Shown here piece by piece: positions 1 through 6,473 of a stretch of 7,361 bases of DNA. The notes beneath the pieces were generated by a model, which was given only the letters and a program-made list of their open reading frames with translations, was not told where the DNA came from and made no database searches. Both the position numbers and the translations under genes were made by a program. The stretch's first letter is position 1; the number at the start of each line of letters is the position of its first letter. Source of the DNA: Ferruginibacter sp. (lineage in GTDB: Bacteria > Bacteroidota > Bacteroidia > Chitinophagales > Chitinophagaceae); NCBI GenBank assembly GCA_025352435.1, contig JANXTN010000300.1:1-7361 (forward strand), in the 5' to 3' direction.

Positions 1-996
1 ATTGGTGCAACTACCGTTATGCCAAAATTACCTGCATTCAGCATACCCGCATTGAATATTCCAAAGACAACTTTATTGTCTTCTAGAGAAGTAATGCCGA
101 AACTTCCAACAATTGATCTTACTTCTATTGGAATTCCAGCAATTGATATTTCAAGCCTAAAGTTCTGGGGACTGGACATTAATATCTGTCTTGATGAAAG
201 CAATTCTTCTCCGCTAAATAATTCAAATGAATTTATTCGCTTTGCTGATAAAAATGATGCGCAGGTAGGATCTATAAGAGGTGTATCGGTTGCTAACTGG
301 TCAGCCAATTACCTAAACCCGGTTTTCTTCAACAAATTACGTGGCGCCTTCTTAAGCAGTAAGGCAGATAAGTTTCATGCCCAATATCACTTTAAGCAAG
401 AAATATCTACAGCATTGGCAAGCTATGCTAAAATTGGTGTGGAATATAGCTCTGGTAATGGTGATTATGCAGAATGGTTAGAGCGTTCAGATAAGATGGA
501 AGCAATTTCTGCAGGCGATATTGTAAGTGTAAAAGGCGGTAAGATCACCAAAGATTTAAACAATGCAGAGCAGGTGATGGTGGTTTCTCATGCACCTATT
601 ATGTTGGGTAACACACCTGCAGCCAATAACAAAGATTTAGGAAACAGCATTGTTTTTATAGGACAAGCCCCGGTAAAAATTATGGGCGCTGTAACAAGCG
701 GAGACTTTATCATCGGTCAGTTAAACACGCCAGGTTATGGAATAGCAAAACATCCTAATGACATGACCATTGATGATTTTAAACTCGCCGTAGGCAGATC
801 ATGGGATACAGATGAAAGTGCAGGTTTAAAAATGGCTAACACTGTAATTGGAATTCATAACAGCAGCTTCATTAACCTAATTAAAAATTTAAAAGAAAAG
901 GCCGACAACAACGACGCAAGATTAAAAGCTATTGAGGCAAAATTGAATTTGTCACCTGCGCATAAAAAAGCGGGAACTGTAGCTAAACGCAAATAA
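1..996 (+). CDS. Repetitive exoprotein with C-terminal Peptidase_G2-like (tail-fibre type) module, 5' partial
   Basis: The reading frame is open from base 1, so this is probably the 3' part of a longer gene. The first ATG (position 19) lies inside a repeat and has no ribosome site, so I do not take it as the true start. Residues below count from that ATG. Two copies of V-M-P-K-L-P followed by an I-P-A-hydrophobic-N/D-I stretch sit 25 residues apart (residues 1-15 and 26-44). A segment with VGSIRG (83-88) resembles the linkers seen in tail-fibre-like Bacteroidota exoproteins. Residues about 147-282 (GDYAEWLER, AGDIVSVKGGKITKD, VFIGQAPVKIMGAVTSGDFII, GIAKHP) match, from memory, the beta-rich C-terminal module related to Peptidase_G2 (autoprocessing or trimerising tail-spike domains). 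A charged helix (286-309, LIKNLKEKADNNDARLKAIEAKL) follows and could be a short coiled coil. The role is probably a surface-exposed or fibre-like protein. The family call is moderate and the function unproven. The gene appears co-transcribed with the next one, 19 bases on. Confidence 0.7.
   Translation: MGATTVMPKLPAFSIPALNIPKTTLLSSREVMPKLPTIDLTSIGIPAIDISSLKFWGLDINICLDESNSSPLNNSNEFIRFADKNDAQVGSIRGVSVANWSANYLNPVFFNKLRGAFLSSKADKFHAQYHFKQEISTALASYAKIGVEYSSGNGDYAEWLERSDKMEAISAGDIVSVKGGKITKDLNNAEQVMVVSHAPIMLGNTPAANNKDLGNSIVFIGQAPVKIMGAVTSGDFIIGQLNTPGYGIAKHPNDMTIDDFKLAVGRSWDTDESAGLKMANTVIGIHNSSFINLIKNLKEKADNNDARLKAIEAKLNLSPAHKKAGTVAKRK
16..150 (+). repeat. Two-copy protein repeat (VMPKLP ... IPA-x-N/D-I)
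   Basis: Codons 16-63 and 91-150 encode two diverged copies of the same pattern, V-M-P-K-L-P and then I-P-A-L-N-I or I-P-A-I-D-I. The copies have diverged at the DNA level (atgccaaaattacc against atgccgaaacttcc), so they are old. Since the frame stays open to the window edge, the array may continue upstream. Confidence 0.55.
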
Positions 997-1015
997 TAAA
1001 TTTAAAAACCAACAG

Positions 1016-1612
1016 ATGAAACAAGCAACAGCAGCCGGCAAAGTTATTCCATTGTTGATCGTTTTCCTTTGCATTACAGCACTAAAAGGATATAGCCAAG
1101 CAACCGAATCTTTAGCAATAAACACATCTGAAAAGGAAGCCTATAGTCTGAAGTGGTTACAAGATTTATATGAGCCGGGTGTTTCAATGAAGAATGATTC
1201 TCTGGTGATAAACAAAGAGGCGGAACGCTTGCTGAACGAAGCGTCCTATAGATCTACCATATATCCGGCCGCTTATACATGGGAGGCAGCAGCGGAATTC
1301 ATTAAACGAAATGAGATCAAAAAAGCACTTTGGTATTTTATCAACCTATATACCATTAACAGTCAGAATAAAGAAATGGTCATTAAATCTCTACTGGTAT
1401 ATAACAAGGTTTTTAAAATGGACAAGGCGCTAATGAGTTCATTTTACACTTATAGCTTAACTGATCCCGAAATTGGCAAAATTGAAAACGGGCATTCAGA
1501 AATAACTGCCCCGCATGTAATGGAAAAAAAGCTGAATTCATTAAAGGCAATGCTTTTTTATCTCAATAAATATAAATCGGCAGAAGAGATTAAAAACGAG
1601 AAAAAGAATTAG
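1016..1612 (+). CDS. Secreted helical protein of unknown function
   Basis: I do not recognise a family for this 198-residue protein. The N-terminus is a clear Sec signal peptide: a short basic start (K2, K9), a hydrophobic core at residues 10-23 (VIPLLIVFLCITAL) and an S-Q-A box at 27-29, giving likely cleavage before T30. The remainder is predicted mostly helical and rich in Lys and Glu. The stretch 81-140 (YPAAYTWEAAAEFIKRNE, KKALWYFINLYTINSQNKE, VIKSLLVYNKVFKM) has the aromatic and alanine spacing of TPR-like helical hairpins, but this is only a resemblance. The ATG at 1016 is the natural start because the signal peptide begins there. It begins 19 bases after the preceding exoprotein gene on the same strand and is followed by a strong terminator, so the two are probably one transcript. 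It may be a periplasmic partner of that exoprotein, which is an inference from position only. Confidence 0.75.
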   Translation: MKQATAAGKVIPLLIVFLCITALKGYSQATESLAINTSEKEAYSLKWLQDLYEPGVSMKNDSLVINKEAERLLNEASYRSTIYPAAYTWEAAAEFIKRNEIKKALWYFINLYTINSQNKEMVIKSLLVYNKVFKMDKALMSSFYTYSLTDPEIGKIENGHSEITAPHVMEKKLNSLKAMLFYLNKYKSAEEIKNEKKN

Positions 1613-1638
1613 AATAAACATTGGGATGTTTGATAACT

Positions 1639-1672
1639 AAGCTTCTGAACATTCAGAGGCTTTTTTATTTTT
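1639..1672 (+). terminator. Intrinsic terminator after the exoprotein / secreted-protein pair
   Basis: AAGCTTCTGA (1639-1648) pairs with TCAGAGGCTT (1653-1662) over ten positions with one G-T wobble, around a four-base ACAT loop. The tract TTTTATTTTT follows at 1663-1672. It lies 26 bases after the stop of the secreted protein gene and reads in the right direction, so it very likely ends the plus-strand unit before the convergent minus-strand genes. Confidence 0.88.
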
Positions 1673-1737
1673 AGGAGAAAATTTATTGAAGGACGGCTGC
1701 GCTACGAGATCGTTAACCCTTCCACTTCGCAAATTTT
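1673..1737. other. Convergent intergenic stretch, nothing assigned
   Basis: Between the plus-strand terminator and the DUF3024 stop codon lies a short, locally GC-richer patch (1691-1712, rich in GC dinucleotides) in otherwise AT-rich DNA. GAAGG (1688-1692) and CCTTC (1718-1722) are complementary but 25 bases apart. I see no gene and no convincing minus-strand terminator here. Confidence 0.4.
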
Positions 1738-2151
1738 TTATCCTTTAAAACAATGCATCTTATCATCCTCTACAATCTCTAAAAACTCTCTTAGTGTTAC
1801 AACTTCCGGCAAGGCCTTGTAACATTCCCAATGCTGATTCGCAAGCATCCAAAATATTCTCCACACATTTTTACTTTTAATAAATGTTGCTTTTGCATAA
1901 CCGTATTCCCTCAGCTTACTTTGGTTATTCCAGACAGGCCTAACCTCAACAAGCACTACGCTCTGGCCTTCGATTTTATAACCTATGTCCAACTGCATTC
2001 TTATACCCTTCGAAGGGCGAACTTTTACTATGTAGTTTTCCATTATCTCTATTACGTCCACCGTCTTTAAAATATCAATACCCATTCTGATTACTTTTAC
2101 ATTCAAATAATGTCTGCGTTCGTACTGATAAACTTTTGTGTTTTCCCACAT
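1738..2151 (-). CDS. DUF3024 family protein
   Basis: This 137-residue protein matches DUF3024 as I remember it. Key blocks run in order: V-x-x-I-M-E-N-Y-I (about 33-41), VRPSKGIRMQLDIGYKIEGQ (44-63), VVLVEVRPVW (65-74), AKATFIKSKNVWRIFWMLANQHWECY (86-111), a proline-containing turn, and LREFLEIVEDDKMHCFKG at the C-terminus (120-137). The family is small, cytosolic and of unknown function; the alternation of strands with conserved Trp and Arg suggests a compact alpha/beta fold, but I would not assign an activity. Two starts are possible, M1 at 2151 and M23 at 2085. The family core begins near residue 33, so the shorter form is also plausible, and neither has a convincing ribosome site. Its M1 lies six bases downstream of the GNAT stop codon, which suggests translational coupling with that gene and favours the longer start. 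Confidence 0.85.
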   Translation of the reverse strand: MWENTKVYQYERRHYLNVKVIRMGIDILKTVDVIEIMENYIVKVRPSKGIRMQLDIGYKIEGQSVVLVEVRPVWNNQSKLREYGYAKATFIKSKNVWRIFWMLANQHWECYKALPEVVTLREFLEIVEDDKMHCFKG

Positions 2152-2157
2152 TTTTTA

Positions 2158-2598
2158 TCAAGACAATTTCCTCCAGTTTTCATAGGTCATCTCAAATTTT
2201 ATTTCTTTGATTCCATGTAAGCCAACTTCTACCCAACCGGCTTTTCTGTAAAAGTTAACAGCTCTTGTATTAAAACCTGTTCCCAGCCATACAGTTGTTT
2301 TTGTTTGGGCAAAATACCAATCAAGCATTATTTGATGAAGCTTTTGGCCAATACCTTTCTTTTCAAAAGCCGGATCAATAAACAGTGCCCAAATGTTATT
2401 CTCTTTTAAATCCGCTATCGCAAAACCTACAATTGTATTGTCTATTTCACAAACCCAACCTTTTCCTCGCACAGTTATAAATTCCTTGCAGTCTTCATTA
2501 GTGACAAGGTTAGGATCGCTTAATGTATTTTCCCTCACACTATTTCTTACAACTTGTATTTGCTTTATATCATTAGTTGTAGCTTCTCTAAAAATCAT
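2158..2598 (-). CDS. GNAT family N-acetyltransferase
   Basis: This is a cytosolic enzyme expected to move an acetyl group from acetyl-CoA to an amine. The 146 residues span one GNAT domain of normal length. MIFREATTNDIKQIQVVR (1-18) is the usual first strand and helix. VGFAIADLKENNIWALFIDPAF (57-78) is the central strand pair. FEKKGIGQKLHQIML (78-92) carries the Q/R-x-x-G-x-G/A pyrophosphate loop of motif A, here K-K-G-I-G-Q. NTRAVNFYRKAGW (110-122) is the motif B helix, with Y117 in the position of the frequent general acid. The substrate cannot be told from sequence; small-molecule detoxification or metabolite acetylation are typical of such stand-alone members. A Shine-Dalgarno-like AGGAAA (2604-2609) supports the start. 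It sits directly upstream of the DUF3024 gene with a six-base gap. Confidence 0.93.
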   Translation of the reverse strand: MIFREATTNDIKQIQVVRNSVRENTLSDPNLVTNEDCKEFITVRGKGWVCEIDNTIVGFAIADLKENNIWALFIDPAFEKKGIGQKLHQIMLDWYFAQTKTTVWLGTGFNTRAVNFYRKAGWVEVGLHGIKEIKFEMTYENWRKLS

Positions 2599-2603
2599 TT
2601 GTG

Positions 2604-2609
2604 TTTCCT
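2604..2609 (-). promoter_or_regulatory. Ribosome binding site of the GNAT gene
   Basis: On the minus strand AGGAAA lies five bases before the ATG at 2598. Most other genes here lack any such site, so this one is useful for fixing the start. Confidence 0.55.
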
Positions 2610-2664
2610 GCAGTTTTATTTATTCTAAATGATATTCTCATTTTAGTAATTGTGCTTACTCTTC

Positions 2665-2686
2665 AAGTGCCAACGGTGGCTTTTTT
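2665..2686 (+). terminator. Hairpin plus T-run, terminator-like on the plus strand
   Basis: GCCA (2669-2672) pairs with TGGC (2677-2680) around ACGG. Three further outer pairs form past a T-T mismatch (AAG with the T-run), and six T residues follow at 2681-2686. It would terminate plus-strand transcripts, yet both flanking genes are on the minus strand. On the minus strand the same hairpin, 12 bases past the methyltransferase stop, has no U-run after it, so it would be a weak terminator there. Confidence 0.4.
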
Positions 2687-2697
2687 ATACGAAGCAT

Positions 2698-3510
2698 TTA
2701 GCATTGCACTGTTACCTTTAAAAAAGTTGCATGCATTAAAGTTGTTTTCGGTGATTCGCTTTTATTTTGACTGTTAAAAAGTGAAATTAATTCCTGCTCT
2801 AACTCAACAGTTTTACCATTCTTTTCAGCTGCTTCAAATGCATTTATGGTAGGGCCATAATAATTCTTAAATATATTTACAAATTCGGAGGTGGAGTAGG
2901 GAGCCCTGAATTCAAAACTATATCTGGTAAAGGAGATATTTTCTTTTGCAATACTGGCTTTTGCAAAGCGGTCTGTCACTTCTTCTTCTTTACCCCATAA
3001 CATTGGGCTGATAAAACCTTCGGGAGGTGGCGGTGTATAAGCTGAGCTGATTCTTAATATTTGCGCTGCTAGGGTCGGATCTCCAGGTATCCAGTTGCCC
3101 ATTACTATCCTGCCGCCGGCTTTGGTAACACGTACCATTTCTTTGGCTACATCATACGGCTTGGGAGCGAACATTGCACCAAAAATACTTACCACTAAAT
3201 CAAAGCTTTTGTCTTGCAGGTCTATCAGAGCAATAGCATCACCTTCTTGAAAAGTACAGTTATTCAAAGCAGCTTCTTTCGCTCGCTTGTTGCCCGCTGC
3301 CACAAGGTTGCTTGCAATGTCCACTCCTAAAACGGTAGCGCCCAATTTTGCAGCTGGTATCGCTGTCGTGCCATCTCCACAACCTAAATCAAGAATCTTA
3401 AGGCCTTTGCTGATCCCCAATGTTGACACAAAATCTTCTCCACTCTTCCGCATAGTTTCTGCAAGACGAGTAAAATCTCCTTTTTCCCAAAGTGCTTTGT
3501 TCGGATTCAT
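2698..3510 (-). CDS. Class I SAM-dependent methyltransferase (Methyltransf_11/UbiE-like)
   Basis: This soluble methyltransferase has a Rossmann domain in its first half. ILDLGCGDGTTA (39-50) is the glycine-rich SAM-binding motif I, and D64 in VLGVDIA is the acidic residue that binds the ribose. FQEGDAIAL (87-95) places D91 by the adenine, and SFDLVVSIFGAMFA (102-115) is motif IV. VRVTKAGGRIVMGNW (126-140) is the typical post-motif strand. The C-terminal half (about 141-270) is the variable substrate cap and contains a proline run (TPPPPEG, 159-165). The 270-residue length is usual for this group. Methylated substrates for such orphan members are diverse, and sequence does not settle this one. 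The ATG at 3510 is the only reasonable start, since MNPNKALWEKGDFTRLA is the normal family opening; there is no Shine-Dalgarno site. The 99-base gap to the GNAT gene leaves open whether they share a transcript. Confidence 0.93.
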   Translation of the reverse strand: MNPNKALWEKGDFTRLAETMRKSGEDFVSTLGISKGLKILDLGCGDGTTAIPAAKLGATVLGVDIASNLVAAGNKRAKEAALNNCTFQEGDAIALIDLQDKSFDLVVSIFGAMFAPKPYDVAKEMVRVTKAGGRIVMGNWIPGDPTLAAQILRISSAYTPPPPEGFISPMLWGKEEEVTDRFAKASIAKENISFTRYSFEFRAPYSTSEFVNIFKNYYGPTINAFEAAEKNGKTVELEQELISLFNSQNKSESPKTTLMHATFLKVTVQC

Positions 3511-3582
3511 TTTTATTAATTATTAAGTGATGAATTTTAATCTACTTTCCATTTCGCATTTACAACTCGTCCAAAAACTAAC

Positions 3583-3729
3583 TTACGAAGCGACCATATT
3601 TATAAAAGCAATAATCAAGTCCACAACCCCTCCTTCTGCTATTTCTCCAAAACGGCCTCTTGATAAAATGCCGAGTACCATGTTCCATTTCTTTTTACAA
3701 AGGTTGCAGAAGATAGTACGAATAAAACC
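3583..3729 (-). other. Unassigned 49-codon open frame, possible gene remnant
   Basis: On the minus strand a frame without stops runs from just after a TAG at 3730-3732 to a TAA at 3583-3585. It includes KKKWNMVLGILSRGRFGEIA followed by a hydrophobic stretch (VVDLIIAFINMVA). The composition looks protein-like, with a possible short membrane helix near the end. It has only internal ATG codons, no ribosome site and no family I can name. It abuts the acyltransferase remnant, so it may be a piece of another decayed gene or the sequence that replaced the acyltransferase body. The opposite strand over 3527-3751 is also open (74 codons) and could equally be fortuitous. Confidence 0.25.
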
Positions 3730-3828
3730 CTACACTGGTCTAATGCAATAATGATCATAACAATTCCCCTAAGCAAATCAATAGACTGAATACGTTTGTT
3801 TAAGACAATGGTCTCAGTTGTATTTCAT
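3639..3828 (-). pseudogene. Decayed N-terminal fragment of a DUF1624/HGSNAT-type membrane acyltransferase
   Basis: Read on the minus strand, codons from about 3822 to 3738 give NTTETIVLNKRIQSIDLLRG and then IVMIIIALDQ. The block R-I-Q-S-I-D-L-L-R-G-I-V-M-I-I-x-A-L-D is the hallmark opening of DUF1624 (heparan-alpha-glucosaminide N-acetyltransferase-like) proteins, integral membrane enzymes of several hundred residues. The only nearby ATG (3826-3828) is out of frame: as written it gives M-K-Y-N-stop. Removing one A from the AAA after it would give M-N-T-T-E and join the frame, so a single-base insertion is the simplest explanation. After ALDQ the expected continuation (similar to HVRDYFH) is missing, and the frame runs through unrelated sequence to a TAG at 3639-3641. 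The gene is therefore both frameshifted and truncated, and no further acyltransferase sequence is seen before the methyltransferase gene. Confidence 0.72.
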
Positions 3829-3888
3829 CGAATTTTTATTATTGATGCTTTAATAACAGTTACTAAAATGGCCATTAGAATCTCCTCT

Positions 3889-5373
3889 CTAAAACTGAAA
3901 GTAAATAAACGTGCTGCTGCTCTCCTGACTCAGTATAAGTAAAATGAGCATAGCGCTCCAGATAAGACCAAGTACCCACCATGGCAGTTTTTCGGCCACG
4001 CCTAATACTCTTCTGTTTCTCATATACCAATGTGTTGCCAGCATACCTACAGTAATGATGCACACTTTAATTATACTAAGGTTGCTTAGCAATACGGCGC
4101 CATTGTGCACAGCACCAAACATAGAGGCCAGCATTCGCCAGGCTGATGTAAAATCGGGAGCTCTAAAAAATACCCAGGTTACATTTACTAAAAAGAAAGT
4201 AAACAGCGCATATAAAAAATTAGATGAGGGCAATGTTTTTAAAAACCTCGGGGCGGCAATGCCACTCATTGCAATGGGTGTCTCCAGCACCGTATTTTCT
4301 TGCAGCGCATATTTTGGTTTGAGATCTTGTATAAATTTTTCTGCCATCAAATAAAAACCATGCAATGCACCCCATACTACAAAGGTCCAGTTGGCACCAT
4401 GCCATAACCCACCAAGCAGCATTGTTATCATCAGATTAATGTAGGTTCGAAAAGCACCCTTGCGGTTTCCTCCCAATGGTATGTAGAGGTAGTCTCTCAA
4501 CCAAGCCGAAAGAGTAATATGCCACCGGCGCCAAAAGTCTGAAAAACCTGTGGCAGCATAAGGGTACAAAAAGTTTTCGGGCAGCACAAAACCAAGGCAT
4601 GCAGCCACCCCAATTGCACAGGTACTATACCCTGCAAAGTCAAAGAAAATTTGCCCTGAGAATGCCAGCACACCCATCCATGCATCCAATCCATTCAATG
4701 CTTCTTTTGAGTTAAATACAGTATTGGCGGGCTCTGCCAGCATACTGTCCGCAAGCACAACCTTCATAAAAAGCCCAAGGCTCACCAACAACAATCCCTG
4801 CATCAGTTGCTTGTGATTAGCGGTACGTGGGCTTTCAAACTGTGGTACCAATTGCGGTGGTCGAACGATGGGGCCGGCCACAAGGTGCGGAAAGAAGGTG
4901 ACGAACAGGGAAAAATCCAGGAGCGAGCGGATGGGCTCACTTCTTCTCTTGTACATATCTATGGTGTAGCACAGCGTTGTGAAGGTGTAAAACGAAATGC
5001 CTGCGGGCAAAATAATATTAGGCTTGGCCGGTTGATAATGCATGCCCATAGCATTCACCAGATGAGTGAAATTTTCAAGCAGAAAAGTGCCATATTTAAA
5101 GAACACCAGCATGCCCAGATTCCCAATCAAGCTAATGATAAGCAGCAGTTTTCTTTTGTGCTTATTAGGCTCGGTGTATAACCGGCGGCCTACAAAATAA
5201 TCTACAATGGTTGCAAGCCAAAGCAACAAAATAAACGGGGGATTCCATGCGGCATAAAATATATAGCTGGCAATGAGCAGGTTTATTTTTTTAACTTTCC
5301 AGGGAAGTGGCAGGTTGTGCAAAAAAAGCATTACTGCAAAAAATACCATAAAAGTATAAGAGTTAAATACCAT
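3889..5373 (-). CDS. MBOAT family O-acyltransferase, AlgI type
   Basis: This polytopic inner-membrane enzyme of the AlgI/DltB-like MBOAT group is predicted to move acyl (usually acetyl) groups across the membrane for O-acylation of an exported glycan or similar substrate. The 494 residues are a normal length. Family marks are MVFNSYTFMVFF at the start, FYAAWNPPFILLL (39-51), DYFVGRRL (58-65), ILPAGISFYTFTTLCYTIDMY (121-141), FPHLVAGPIVRP (161-172), QIFFDFAGYS (241-250), FWRRWHITLSAWLRDYLYIPLGG (280-302) and MLLGGLWHGANWTFVVWG (318-335). H325 in W-H-G is the conserved catalytic histidine, and H285 in the W-R-R-W-H block is also conserved. Multiple hydrophobic segments span the whole chain, including the last 30 residues. 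The start at 5373 gives the standard family N-terminus. It lies 25 bases downstream of the SGNH-like gene, the typical partner order, so the two are almost certainly one operon. No alginate or other polysaccharide synthase gene is in the window, so the acceptor is unknown. Confidence 0.95.
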   Translation of the reverse strand: MVFNSYTFMVFFAVMLFLHNLPLPWKVKKINLLIASYIFYAAWNPPFILLLWLATIVDYFVGRRLYTEPNKHKRKLLLIISLIGNLGMLVFFKYGTFLLENFTHLVNAMGMHYQPAKPNIILPAGISFYTFTTLCYTIDMYKRRSEPIRSLLDFSLFVTFFPHLVAGPIVRPPQLVPQFESPRTANHKQLMQGLLLVSLGLFMKVVLADSMLAEPANTVFNSKEALNGLDAWMGVLAFSGQIFFDFAGYSTCAIGVAACLGFVLPENFLYPYAATGFSDFWRRWHITLSAWLRDYLYIPLGGNRKGAFRTYINLMITMLLGGLWHGANWTFVVWGALHGFYLMAEKFIQDLKPKYALQENTVLETPIAMSGIAAPRFLKTLPSSNFLYALFTFFLVNVTWVFFRAPDFTSAWRMLASMFGAVHNGAVLLSNLSIIKVCIITVGMLATHWYMRNRRVLGVAEKLPWWVLGLIWSAMLILLILSQESSSTFIYFQF

Positions 5374-5398
5374 GGCTTGTGTATTAGATTATAAAAAA

Positions 5399-6451
5399 TT
5401 AGTTGGATGTAATGGGACTTTTGGCAAACTTCCACCCTTTCTCCTGCTCCAGTATTTTTGCAAGGTTTTGTGTGTAGACTATCGCATCGCTCTGTTTTAA
5501 ATGTGAAAACTCCGGGCAAATAAAATGATCTATGGCAGGATAATCTTTAAAGTGTATTCCATTCACGCCGGTTGTGGCCAGTATTTTCTCCCAGTAAAGT
5601 GCTCGTGGAAAACCTCTTTGTTCTCCTTCCCAATAGGGTCCGCTGGAAGGTGATCTTACAAATATTACCTTCCCCCCTCTTGCTTTTATTTTGTCTATGT
5701 CTTTGTGTATGATTGCAATCATCGAATCCGTTTTTGCAGCGTTAGCTGGCGGATCTTTGCTTACACTTCTATAAAAATCCCATAACCCAGTTACCTGCTT
5801 TTGTATCGTTGTGTCTTTTTCAAACCTATCAGTCATAATACATTGCCTTTCAAAATTGCATGGATTAAAATCCATTGGACAGCCATTAGGTAGTGCAAAC
5901 ACACCTTTCCTTCTTGGTATCGGGATCTCTTCTAATAATGCGTTAAGTGATAAATGATCTTTGTTTAAAAATACCAGCCCGTTTTCCAACTGATGATTTA
6001 CCAAAAAACTGAAACGTTGTGCCGGTGTTCGCTTTTTATAATACGCAACTCTTTTGGAGGGTTCGGCTATATTTTTGGGAGAGGTTGAAAAGAAAAGGCC
6101 TTCCGTAACATCAATTACTAGTTTCCCTTTGAAATTTTCATCGGCAGCAAGGTCAGCAAGCACAGGCAGGGGTGAGTTTCCTTCAATTGCCAATTGTATA
6201 GCATGGTCACCTGTTAGTTTTTGCCACGTAGCAATATCCAAATCAAATTTATTGCGGGATGAGCCGATAAAAACCGTAGCCTTATCTGCAGCTTCGTATA
6301 CCATGGCACGCTTATCTGCCCACAAACTTTCTCCATCATCGTAAGCAATTTTAATTCCCTTGTTTCGAAGATGTATTTCCCAGCCTACAAAAAAAGCGAG
6401 GACAATTATCAACATTAAAATACCCGCTCTTGAAAAAGATGATGTTAGCAT
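5399..6451 (-). CDS. SGNH/AlgJ-like membrane-anchored protein, partner of the MBOAT O-acyltransferase
   Basis: The 350-residue protein has one N-terminal membrane anchor (residues about 9-24, AGILMLIIVLAFFVGW) and an extracytoplasmic domain. VFIGSSRNKFD (60-70) looks like SGNH block I, with S65 as the likely nucleophile and G-S-S instead of G-D-S. AIEGNSPLP (89-97) may supply the block II glycine. HFICPEFSHLKQSDAIVYTQNL (309-330) is the block V region, with H317 as the catalytic histidine and Glu314 where most SGNH enzymes carry Asp. C191, C198, C204 and C312 face the oxidising side and could form disulfides. In related systems the MBOAT protein passes the acyl group to an SGNH protein that acts on the polymer, and the adjacency here fits that. 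Closest analogues are AlgJ/AlgX or DltD-like partners, but identity to a named protein is not claimed. The ATG at 6451 directly precedes the anchor. It is the first gene of the operon, and its promoter must lie in the divergent region 6452-6721. Confidence 0.8.
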   Translation of the reverse strand: MLTSSFSRAGILMLIIVLAFFVGWEIHLRNKGIKIAYDDGESLWADKRAMVYEAADKATVFIGSSRNKFDLDIATWQKLTGDHAIQLAIEGNSPLPVLADLAADENFKGKLVIDVTEGLFFSTSPKNIAEPSKRVAYYKKRTPAQRFSFLVNHQLENGLVFLNKDHLSLNALLEEIPIPRRKGVFALPNGCPMDFNPCNFERQCIMTDRFEKDTTIQKQVTGLWDFYRSVSKDPPANAAKTDSMIAIIHKDIDKIKARGGKVIFVRSPSSGPYWEGEQRGFPRALYWEKILATTGVNGIHFKDYPAIDHFICPEFSHLKQSDAIVYTQNLAKILEQEKGWKFAKSPITSN

Positions 6452-6473
6452 GATAAACGTATTAAAAAGATTA

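Noticed and set aside
1688..1722. GAAGG/CCTTC as a minus-strand terminator for the DUF3024 gene
   Set aside because: A five-base stem with a 25-base loop and no U-run is not a credible intrinsic terminator.
3527..3751. Plus-strand open frame of 74 codons in the intergenic region
   Set aside because: It overlaps antisense the acyltransferase remnant and the unassigned minus-strand frame, has no ribosome site or recognisable domain, and the minus-strand reading has the family match.
4807..5181. Plus-strand open frame of 124 codons
   Set aside because: It is antisense to the conserved MBOAT coding region, whose motifs are unambiguous; no domain or ribosome site supports it.
6054..6344. Plus-strand open frame of 96 codons
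   Set aside because: It is antisense to the SGNH-like gene over its block I region and is best explained as a shadow of it.
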